Assembly: GCA_028714695.1 (NCBI GenBank)
Contig: JAQTLX010000017.1
Span: 1-64,000, forward strand
Length of the DNA stretch: 64,000 nt
DNA from: Ignavibacteria bacterium
GTDB taxonomy: Bacteria > Bacteroidota > Ignavibacteria > Tepidaquicellales > Tepidaquicellaceae
Reading direction: 5' to 3'
Position numbers and translations under genes: made by a program. The notes under the pieces were generated by a model. It ran no database searches. It was not told the DNA's origin and saw only the letters and a list, made by a program, of their open reading frames with translations. Of the stretch, positions 16,762-23,931 are shown piece after piece (positions within the stretch are counted from its first letter, which is position 1; each line of letters begins with the position of its first letter).

Positions 16762-16850
16762 GAGCCGGGTAGGGACTTGAACCCTTCCGCCTGGACTGCC
16801 CGCCAGCCGAAGGCTCGCCGTATCGGGCTGGGCGGGCGGTCTGATTGCAA
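16762..16850 (-). pseudogene. tRNA 3'-half remnant joined to a GC-rich palindrome
   Basis: On the minus strand the segment ends with a T-arm and acceptor 3' strand, GGGTTCAAGTCCCTACCCGGCTC, much like that of the intact tRNA-Thr next to it. The matching 5' half (GAGCCGG and D-arm) is missing. Upstream of the T-arm lies a very GC-rich imperfect palindrome (about 16796-16842: GCCCGCCAGCC facing GGGCTGGGCGGGC) and then TTTGCAATCAG, which resembles the 3' side of an anticodon arm. It appears to be a tRNA gene broken by, or recombined with, a palindromic repeat. Confidence 0.55.
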
Positions 16851-16863
16851 AAACTTTTTGATA

Positions 16864-16898
16864 ATAAAAAACCCCGAAGATATTCTCTTCAGGGTTCC
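16864..16898 (-). terminator. Terminator of tRNA-Thr
   Basis: Read on the minus strand, AACCCTGAAGA pairs with TCTTCGGGGTT (one mismatch) across a five-base loop and is followed by a T run. It lies a few bases past the 3' end of tRNA-Thr. Confidence 0.8.
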
Positions 16899-16904
16899 TT
16901 TTCG

Positions 16905-16977
16905 AGCTGGCAGAGGGACTTGAACCCCCGACCTGCTGATTACAAATCAGCTGCTCTACCAGCTGAGCTATGCCAGC
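16905..16977 (-). tRNA. tRNA-Thr (anticodon TGT)
   Basis: On the minus strand the acceptor GCTGGCA pairs with TGCCAGC, discriminator T. The D-arm reads AGCTCAGCTGGTAGAGC, the anticodon arm GCTGA-TTTGTAA-TCAGC gives TGT, and the T-arm is GGGGGTTCAAGTCCCTC. CCA is not encoded. It lies downstream of the mltD-like gene end, on the same strand. Confidence 0.95.
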
Positions 16978-17046
16978 ATCAAATATCTACAAAAATATGC
17001 AATTCTTAAATTTTATTCAATAATATAATTAATAATCTTTACTGTA

Positions 17047-19593
17047 CTATTGCTCGTTCTTTTTCTTCCTTTTCTTTGTTTGATTCGTGCTTTTCGTATC
17101 GTCATATATCTTTAAAACCTGACCGATTTGAATCGAACCATCTGAATCAAGATCATTCCATTTTATCAACTGCTTTACCGTTACACCATATTCGTCCGCA
17201 ATGGATGCCAGATTGTCTCCTTTTTTCACTTTATATGTTTTCTTCGATGATTCCTTCTCGGTTGTTTTCTTTGTCGTTGTTGTCTTGGAAGGTTTGGATA
17301 CGATTAACTCCTGACCCGGCACTATTACGTCCTTCTCGAGATCATTCCAGTCTCTCAGGTCTTCTACCGTTACATCATATTTGTCCGCTATTAAAGTCAG
17401 ATTCTCGCCTTCTTTTACTTTGTGCGTTTTTGATTTTTTGTTTGTTGTCTTTTCCTTTGTAGTCTTTTCTTTTGTTGTCTTGGGTTCTATAAGAACTAAT
17501 TTCTGTCCCACAATAATCTTGTCTTCATCAAGGTCATTCCAGTCTTTGAGGTCTTCTACCGTAACTCCGTAAGTTTCTGCTATAGTCGAAAGATTATCTC
17601 CCTCTTCAACTATGTGAACAGTCTTGTTTTTCGTCGTCTTTTCTTTCTTCTCTGTTACTTTCTTGTTTGAATAGATGATGAGTTTTTGTCCGACAAGTAT
17701 TTTATCACCCTTGATGTCATTCCATTCTCTGAGTTCCGATGTCTTCACACCGTATGATTCCGCTATCGTACTGAGATATTCGCCTTCTTTTACAATATGC
17801 GTCTGCTGCTTTTCTTCAGGAGCCTTTTTCTTCGTTACCTGTTTTTCTTCGGTATCGTTTTTCTTTTTGTTGTTGTTTTCTTTTTTTACAACTTTTTCGT
17901 TGTCATCTTTCTTTCCGTAATCTTTTCTGGGATTATCCGTGTTCTCTTCTTTTTTCCCGATTTCTTCTTTTACTCCCGTGTCCTTTTTCTCTTCCTCTTT
18001 TATACCGTAAAATTGATTATACTGTTTATCGGTGAAGTATATGTTTATGCTCTGATTTGGTTTCGGATATGTTCCCCATGCTATGTGATTCCATAAACGA
18101 ATATCTGTTTCTCTGACCGTAAACGAATCGGCAACAGCCGATAAATTCTTGTTTCCTGTAAATGTATAAGGAACTGTTTTCTTGTTCGTAATATTTCCGA
18201 GATATTTCTGGTCGCCCGGATCGTAGCCGATAACCGAATATGTCGTTACATTTATTGTGGATGTGTAGTATGACTGGTTCTCGTTGCCTGCAAACTCAGG
18301 ATCTACTGAGCCGTTGTCCCTGTAATCGGAAGAGTTCTTGTAATTTTTTATAAATATTTTATTGCTTCCCTGCGGAATTCTTAACTGGTAAGGAACGTCA
18401 TATTTCGGAACAACATCATTTGTCAATTCGGAATTTAACTCTCTTATTGTTTCAATATCGCTTTCGGCATATTTAGCGACTTTATCAAGCGAAAGTTCAC
18501 CAGTGAAATTAATCCTGTCGAATGTCAGCGGCTTGCCGTATTCAACATCTTTAAAACCGTATCCCGGCGGATCCCTGAAAACAAACGAAAGCGCAATTAT
18601 AGAAGGAACATAATTCTTAGTTTCTCCGGGAAGGTAACTTCTTACATCCCAATAACTTTTTGAACTGCTTTTGGCAAGTGCGTTTGTAATTCTTCCTGCG
18701 CCTGCATTATACGCTGCCCATGCCAGATACCAGTCTCCGAATGTCCTGTACAGGTCCTTCAGGTGTCTCGCGGCTGCGTCTGTCGATTTTTCTATATCTC
18801 TTCTGTCGTCTCTGTAACTGTCCTGATAAAGATTGTAGGCTTTTCCAGTTGCAGGCATGAACTGCCAAAGTCCTACTGCGCCTGCTTTTGAAACAATTGT
18901 CGGATTCAAACCCGATTCCTGCACCGATAAATAAATCATTTCTTCGGGAGTGCCGTGAGACCTGAGTATCTTTCTCATAAGAGGAAAATATTTTCCCGAA
19001 CGAAAAAGTGTTTTGTCTATAAAAGTTCTTCCTCTGTCTGTCTTCGAAAAGAAATCGATATATTCTTCAACTGCGCTGTTCTTAATAAGCGGAACGTCGC
19101 TTCCGTCCGGAAGCGGGTCGGTATCACTGCCGACTTCCGAATTCAAATTGATAACATCATAGTTTATGCCGTATTTCTTTGCGAATTTGAAAACTAAACT
19201 GTTATTGGGAATGTTAGTCTGCGTGTACAGGTAATCCTGTGTTACGCTTTTCGAAAGTGTTGTAAAATCATTTTTCCATTTTACATTATTCGTATCGTCG
19301 AGCAGTCTCGCATTGACTTTTTTTAGTTCTTTTAACGCTTCCTCAAATGATGCTTTTGACTTATCACTGTTCTGCTTTTCATTGTAACTTAAAGCAGACT
19401 TGTATTCCGTAAATGCGTTGTCGATAACCGTATAAACGGATAACGAATCCTTTGCCCGGGCAAGAGCAGGGTCCTCAGGTTTGGCGCCCGAACAACCGCT
19501 CATATACAGCACTGTAACAACTAAAATCGTATATATTATATAATAAAAAAACTTCTTACCCGCTTTCAGGTCTGTCAAAAAAGTTTTTTCCAT
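17047..19593 (-). CDS. mltD: Lipoprotein lytic murein transglycosylase with four LysM domains (MltD-like)
   Basis: This enzyme cleaves the glycan strands of peptidoglycan. The 848-aa protein has a hydrophobic leader and a lipobox ending at Cys34 (LYMSGC). The SLT domain lies at about 205-310, with catalytic Glu226 in QESGLNP and family motifs GLWQFMPATG and AYNAGAGRI. A degenerate LysM-like segment (about 480-520) precedes a Lys/Glu linker (about 523-596). Four clear LysM domains follow at about 599-641, 659-702, 723-765 and 786-830, separated by Thr/Lys linkers. It is longer than Escherichia coli MltD and is probably anchored to the inner face of the outer membrane. The end is strongly basic. 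Confidence 0.93.
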   Translation of the reverse strand: MEKTFLTDLKAGKKFFYYIIYTILVVTVLYMSGCSGAKPEDPALARAKDSLSVYTVIDNAFTEYKSALSYNEKQNSDKSKASFEEALKELKKVNARLLDDTNNVKWKNDFTTLSKSVTQDYLYTQTNIPNNSLVFKFAKKYGINYDVINLNSEVGSDTDPLPDGSDVPLIKNSAVEEYIDFFSKTDRGRTFIDKTLFRSGKYFPLMRKILRSHGTPEEMIYLSVQESGLNPTIVSKAGAVGLWQFMPATGKAYNLYQDSYRDDRRDIEKSTDAAARHLKDLYRTFGDWYLAWAAYNAGAGRITNALAKSSSKSYWDVRSYLPGETKNYVPSIIALSFVFRDPPGYGFKDVEYGKPLTFDRINFTGELSLDKVAKYAESDIETIRELNSELTNDVVPKYDVPYQLRIPQGSNKIFIKNYKNSSDYRDNGSVDPEFAGNENQSYYTSTINVTTYSVIGYDPGDQKYLGNITNKKTVPYTFTGNKNLSAVADSFTVRETDIRLWNHIAWGTYPKPNQSINIYFTDKQYNQFYGIKEEEKKDTGVKEEIGKKEENTDNPRKDYGKKDDNEKVVKKENNNKKKNDTEEKQVTKKKAPEEKQQTHIVKEGEYLSTIAESYGVKTSELREWNDIKGDKILVGQKLIIYSNKKVTEKKEKTTKNKTVHIVEEGDNLSTIAETYGVTVEDLKDWNDLDEDKIIVGQKLVLIEPKTTKEKTTKEKTTNKKSKTHKVKEGENLTLIADKYDVTVEDLRDWNDLEKDVIVPGQELIVSKPSKTTTTKKTTEKESSKKTYKVKKGDNLASIADEYGVTVKQLIKWNDLDSDGSIQIGQVLKIYDDTKSTNQTKKRKKKNEQ

Positions 19594-19747
19594 ACTTGTT
19601 TTGTTTATTTTATTAAGAAATATATGCGATTACGAGAATAAATTCAAGTTAAATTTTAAGAAAATCACGTAACTATTAATGAAATATAATAGATAGATGT
19701 TAAGAGGACTTGGCATGAAAAATCAACATCCATATATAATGACAAAA

Positions 19748-19782
19748 CGCTGCTTGTTATATCAAACAGCGTTCTGTTTTGT
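19748..19782 (-). terminator. Terminator after the small exported protein gene
   Basis: A 7-bp repeat (AACGCTG and CAGCGTT) encloses a 14-base loop with its own short pairing. T-rich sequence follows on both strands, so it could act in either direction. It lies about 20 bases past the end of the minus-strand gene at 19804. Confidence 0.65.
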
Positions 19783-19803
19783 ATTATAAGGGGTTAATCG
19801 ATT

Positions 19804-20184
19804 TTAATTTTCGTCGTGCTGATTCATAATGATATGATATACGAAATCCCTCCCTGCGAATTTCGTATCTGTCCATAAATTTCTTGTTCTGATTCTTTTC
19901 TCGAGCAGGGAATTTAATATATTATTGCTTCCGTTTACAGACTCAACAATTATTTTACCGTTTTCCTGCACTGTAATTGTGACATACGCTTCACCCTTAA
20001 TGTTTTTGTCTTCAAAATAAATCGAAATCGGCGATCTGAAAACATCCAGAATTTCTTTCCCGATTTGATATTTCAAATCCGAAATTGTCGACGGCTCATT
20101 GTTATCTGCCATTACGAACCCCGTTGACAGAAACAACATCAAAACCCCTATTACAGCGGGCATTATTAATTTAAAGTTTTTCAT
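19804..20184 (-). CDS. Small exported protein, TonB-C-like fold possible
   Basis: The 126-aa protein begins with a signal peptide (about 1-26, ending near VMA). The mature part contains EAYVTITVQENGKIIVESVNG, a strand pattern like the secondary-structure unit seen in TonB C-terminal-type domains. There is no TonB membrane helix/proline linker. An AAGGAG motif sits about eight bases before the ATG. It is divergent from the pseudouridine synthase gene and stands alone before a terminator. The function is unknown. Confidence 0.75.
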   Translation of the reverse strand: MKNFKLIMPAVIGVLMLFLSTGFVMADNNEPSTISDLKYQIGKEILDVFRSPISIYFEDKNIKGEAYVTITVQENGKIIVESVNGSNNILNSLLEKRIRTRNLWTDTKFAGRDFVYHIIMNQHDEN

Positions 20185-20326
20185 TTAATATTCTCCTTGA
20201 ATATTTGTTTTTCAATTTTACTGTTTAGTTAATATTCGTATTTTAAAACTAAAAGTTTCATTTGCCGGAATAATAATGTCCCGGAATGCTTTATGGTACT
20301 GTAATTGCACGATTTAAACATAATTA

Positions 20327-21319
20327 ATGGAAAAGAATTATAAATTATCGGTCCCCAATATTAAGGAAAAACAGAGGCTTGATAAATACATAACGCAATT
20401 TGTGGAGAACGCTACACGCACAAAGGTACAGAAATCAATAAATATGGGCAACGTACTGGTGAACGGTAACTTTGTAAAATCCAATTACATACTTAAGCCT
20501 TATGATGAAATAGAAATAGAACTGCCTGTTCCCGATAAACAGGATATACTTCCCGAAAATATTCCGCTGGATATTGTCTTCGAAGATGATTATTTGCTTA
20601 TAGTAAATAAACCAGCCGGTATGGTTACGCATCCTGCGTATAAAAATTATTCGGGAACGCTTGTAAATGCAGTAATGTATTATGCGAAATCAAAGAACGA
20701 TTCTTTGTCAAGCCTTAATGGATTTGAAAGAGCAGGTATAGTGCACAGGCTTGATAAAGATACTTCCGGTCTGCTGGTAATTGCAAAGGATGAAGTTACT
20801 CACAGCAAGTTGTCGGACCTATTTATGCGTCACACAATCGACAGGGAATATCAGGCAATTATATGGGGGCACCTAAAGCAAAAGAGCGGTGTCATTGAAT
20901 CCAGACTTGCGAGAGATAAACGCGACAGAAAAAAAGTTGCTGTACTAAGAGATGATGAAGAAGGCGGTAAAAATGCTATAACAATTTATAATGTAATCGA
21001 AGAATACGGTTTTCTAAGTCTTGTTCGACTGAACCTGAAAACAGGAAGGACACATCAGATACGAGTACATCTTTCATCAAAAGGTCATCCCGTCTTCGGT
21101 GATGAGACATACGGTGGATGTGTACCCCATTCTGTAAGTTTAACCAATAATATAAAAGCACAGATAAAGAACTTGCTGGAATTGATGCCAAGACAGGCGC
21201 TTCATGCGAAGATACTTGGCTTCGTTCATCCGATTACAAAAGAAAAATTATTTTTCGAATCCGAACTGCCTCAGGACATGAAAAATGTTCTTGCCGTGCT
21301 GAAACAAAACGCAAGTTGA
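20327..21319 (+). CDS. rluD: RluD-like 23S rRNA pseudouridine synthase
   Basis: A RluA-family enzyme that isomerises uridines in rRNA. The 330-aa protein has an N-terminal S4 RNA-binding domain (about 14-70) and the catalytic motif GIVHRLDKDTSGLLVIAK, with the nucleophile Asp143. It also has the later RTHQIRVHLSSKGHPVFGDETYGG block (about 241-264). Length and domain order fit RluD, though RluC-type specificity cannot be excluded. It is convergent with the next gene, with only two bases between stops. Confidence 0.9.
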   Translation: MEKNYKLSVPNIKEKQRLDKYITQFVENATRTKVQKSINMGNVLVNGNFVKSNYILKPYDEIEIELPVPDKQDILPENIPLDIVFEDDYLLIVNKPAGMVTHPAYKNYSGTLVNAVMYYAKSKNDSLSSLNGFERAGIVHRLDKDTSGLLVIAKDEVTHSKLSDLFMRHTIDREYQAIIWGHLKQKSGVIESRLARDKRDRKKVAVLRDDEEGGKNAITIYNVIEEYGFLSLVRLNLKTGRTHQIRVHLSSKGHPVFGDETYGGCVPHSVSLTNNIKAQIKNLLELMPRQALHAKILGFVHPITKEKLFFESELPQDMKNVLAVLKQNAS

Positions 21320-21321
21320 AG

Positions 21322-21771
21322 TCACAACTTATTCATTAATTCAAAATGACTTATTTTGCCTCCGAGATGTCCTGCGTATACCATCATCAGATTAACGGCA
21401 ATAATTAGCAGCAGTACCAGTAAACCCAGCCACACAGGCATGCTTCTCCCTTTCTTGAAAATAAAAAGACAAATAACCGAAATAATTCCTGAAATTTCCA
21501 TCGCAATGAAACTAAGCCTGGCAAAGTCCTCGTGCGGTTCTATATTTTCCTCCAGAATACCATCCATTCCTTTTACAATGCCGGCAGCCTTGCCGCCGGT
21601 GAAAAAAACCGGGATAGTTATCAGTGAAATTAATATAAGCAGGAATAATCCGAATTTTTTGAACTTGTCATCGTTTTTAATGACTCCGTATCCCATAACG
21701 ATGACAACAATTGTTGTTCCGATTATAGGAAAATGATTCAATATCAGATGTAAGTGTGCCGTGTTTATCAT
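21322..21771 (-). CDS. DUF2231-like four-helix membrane protein
   Basis: The 149-aa protein has four predicted membrane helices and starts with HLHLILNHFPIIGT, the His-containing pattern typical of DUF2231-type membrane proteins. A periplasmic-type loop with FFTGGKAAGIVKGM follows. Members are often linked to haem or redox proteins, but no function can be assigned here. It ends two bases from the rluD stop. Confidence 0.7.
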   Translation of the reverse strand: MINTAHLHLILNHFPIIGTTIVVIVMGYGVIKNDDKFKKFGLFLLILISLITIPVFFTGGKAAGIVKGMDGILEENIEPHEDFARLSFIAMEISGIISVICLFIFKKGRSMPVWLGLLVLLLIIAVNLMMVYAGHLGGKISHFELMNKL

Positions 21772-21820
21772 AATTTCTCTTTTATTTTCATAACACGGTA
21801 AAGCAATTAAAATTCCATAT

Positions 21821-22270
21821 TTAGAATATAAAGGGAATTATTTTTTTTGTTGTTTCGGCGTATGCAATATAATCCGGTATCCGGTCCAATAAAAGTTTTT
21901 CTTCATAATTTAGTTTCAGTGATAAATCAATGAAAAGAATGAGCCAGAGTGTTAATCTGATAAGACTAAAGTCGGAATAGACCATACATGCTGTGATTCC
22001 CAGTACGGAAGTGTACATAGGGTGTCTGATAAATTTGTATGGTCCGGTTTTTACAAGTGTGATGTTTTTTACGGGGTCCGGGGCAATATTAAAATTGAAC
22101 TTTATTATAATCAAAGCCCATATCCCAAGAGAAGAAAATAAAATGAAAAAACCAGAAATGAAAACGTTTTCAGGTAAGGATTTACCGCTTATGATTATAA
22201 GAAAAATAACTGCAAATTGAATAATGACATATACGGCTGATTTAAAAGAACCGGGTCTGATTATCATCAA
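21821..22270 (-). CDS. Isoprenylcysteine carboxyl methyltransferase-like membrane methyltransferase
   Basis: The 149-aa protein has about four membrane helices. Its C-terminal half carries GPYKFIRHPMYTS (about 93-105) and later NYEEKLLLDRIPDYIAYAE, the SAM-binding signature of the ICMT/phospholipid methyltransferase group. The real substrate in bacteria is usually unknown. Its ATG overlaps the stop of the nitroreductase gene by four bases, so the two form an operon. Confidence 0.8.
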   Translation of the reverse strand: MMIIRPGSFKSAVYVIIQFAVIFLIIISGKSLPENVFISGFFILFSSLGIWALIIIKFNFNIAPDPVKNITLVKTGPYKFIRHPMYTSVLGITACMVYSDFSLIRLTLWLILFIDLSLKLNYEEKLLLDRIPDYIAYAETTKKIIPFIF

Positions 22271-23301
22271 ACAAGTTTAATGACGTCTTCGACATCTCTT
22301 CTTGGAGTTGACTTGACCTCTTTTCCGTAGCCTAACCTTATTATCATCTGCGGATAATAATTTGTATTGATAAGTTCTCTCAGTTTGTCGAAAAGTTCAG
22401 GTACTTCAAGAGGTTGATTCAAGTATGATGCCGCGATACCTTCGGAGCATGCTCTTAACAGCAGTTTCGAAAGTGTCATTCCTGTTTTCAGCCAGTCAAT
22501 TGGTTTGTTGTCTTTGCTTTCAAGCACTCCGAGCACCGGAGAGCCTTTTACGAGATTTCTGTCCCTGCCTGCCTGAATGTCTCCCCAGTTCAGGTTGCCG
22601 ATAAAGAAAGGACTTCCGTATGAAATCAAATCTCCCATACCGAATGCATAACCCGGTATGCCGTCCTTGCTGGATGTACGGTTTGGGTGTACCCATTGGG
22701 CAAGTTCTCTGCAGAAACTTTTGTTCTGCGACTGTGTTCTGTCGCCGAGTTCTATCATCTTTGTCATTTCTTCTCTCAATCCGCCTGCTTCTACCACGCT
22801 GAACCTGACATCTTTGTCATCGTTAGCGGCAGCCATAAGTTTCTGAAGAGTAATTCCGTCAATTATTTCTTCCGCGAAGGGGAGTCTGTTTGTTCTTCTG
22901 TTGGGAATTGCTTTAAAATAAATTTTATCCGCATCAGTCGGCTGATAATCTCGTGCCTTTACTTTTATTGTTGCAAGCAGGTCATTATCCGAATCGCTTG
23001 GGAAATAAATAATTTCAGGTTCGAAGCCGAAATATTTCATCGTTACAATCAGGTTAGTCAATGCAGCGCCGCAACTGATAATCAACTCTCTGTCATCAGG
23101 ATCGATAACAGGAAGCGCTCTTGTTCTGTCCGCGTATAGATTCAAAGACTCTTCATGAACTTCAAAAACCCACGGCTGGGTATTGTGTCCCGAAGGTGCA
23201 AGAATTGCGTACCTGACGAAAAATTTGAATTTTTCTTTTATGCTTCCGAATGAAGGGAAATGGTCTTCAGATACAGTCCAGGCGGAAAGATTGTTGCGCA
23301 T
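22267..23301 (-). CDS. Acg-type nitroreductase-family flavoprotein
   Basis: The 344-aa protein has the nitroreductase N-terminal block YAILAPSGHNTQPWVFEV (about 32-49), and two half-domains with PNRRTNRLPFAEE (about 129-141) and a late RLGYGKE motif. This arrangement resembles the Acg subgroup, a fused and often catalytically altered nitroreductase. Aromatic residues and the length (over 300) fit that subgroup. An AAGGAG sequence lies seven bases before the ATG, a good ribosome binding site for this genome. It probably binds FMN; the reaction is unknown. Confidence 0.8.
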   Translation of the reverse strand: MRNNLSAWTVSEDHFPSFGSIKEKFKFFVRYAILAPSGHNTQPWVFEVHEESLNLYADRTRALPVIDPDDRELIISCGAALTNLIVTMKYFGFEPEIIYFPSDSDNDLLATIKVKARDYQPTDADKIYFKAIPNRRTNRLPFAEEIIDGITLQKLMAAANDDKDVRFSVVEAGGLREEMTKMIELGDRTQSQNKSFCRELAQWVHPNRTSSKDGIPGYAFGMGDLISYGSPFFIGNLNWGDIQAGRDRNLVKGSPVLGVLESKDNKPIDWLKTGMTLSKLLLRACSEGIAASYLNQPLEVPELFDKLRELINTNYYPQMIIRLGYGKEVKSTPRRDVEDVIKLV

Positions 23302-23646
23302 TTTTAAACTCCTTATATATTTAATTTTGTTTTAAGATAATTAATTATTATAAAAAATATAATATTAAAATTAAAATAAAAGTTTCTTTTTTCATAATGT
23401 TTCGCTAATTTAAACCGTTGTTAATTAATGACAAATGATGAAATTGAGCGTTTCTAATTACTATATGGACATCATCATGCTGTTTATGGTTTCTCTTATT
23501 TACGAATTCCTGCTGCTCAATTTACTGTAAATATAAAATCGGCTTCTGATTGTTGTTGAATATTCATGAAATTCTCTGCTTATTATTCGATTACTATTCT
23601 AACGATTTGGAAAAACCCTTTATAAGTTTATTAATTTATTAAAATT
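23302..23646. other. 345-base intergenic region with one tiny hydrophobic ORF
   Basis: The region separates the divergent nitroreductase and 2TM-protein genes and is very AT-rich. It must contain promoters in both directions, but no consensus box is convincing. Within it, 23435-23530 encodes 31 residues, MMKLSVSNYYMDIIMLFMVS and onward, mostly one hydrophobic helix. There is no clear ribosome binding site, so it may be chance. Confidence 0.4.
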
Positions 23647-23931
23647 ATGGATCAGCAGGATTTATATTTTAGAGTAAAAGAACGCGTAAAAAGAATACGG
23701 GCTTTTTATGAACACTTATTCGTCTATATAGTTATTGTGTCAGGTGTTACAGTAATAAACTATATTGATTCTCCTGATGATTTGTGGTTCTACTACCCGA
23801 TGATAATCTGGGGAGTAATTGTTATAGCCCATGCAATAAAAGTCTTTGGAAAGGGCAGGACGTTGGTCGAAGAGTGGGAAGATAAAAAAATGAAAGAACT
23901 GTTGAAGACCAAAAAGAGCAATGAGAATTAG
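23647..23931 (+). CDS. 2TM domain protein
   Basis: The 94-aa protein matches the 2TM domain pattern: a basic amphipathic start (VKERVKRIRAFYEHL), a membrane helix with VYIVIVSGVTVINYI, a loop with DDLWFYYPMIIWG, a second helix, then HAIKVFGKGRTLVEEWEDKKMKEL. These small proteins are frequent in Bacteroidota and are sometimes fused to LytTR regulators or histidine kinases, but here the domain stands alone. Its stop overlaps that of the convergent comEC by four bases. Confidence 0.85.
   Translation: MDQQDLYFRVKERVKRIRAFYEHLFVYIVIVSGVTVINYIDSPDDLWFYYPMIIWGVIVIAHAIKVFGKGRTLVEEWEDKKMKELLKTKKSNEN

Noticed and set aside
17076-18096. Several plus-strand ORFs opposite the LysM protein
   Set aside because: They are shadows caused by the repeated LysM and Lys/Thr linker codons on the minus strand.
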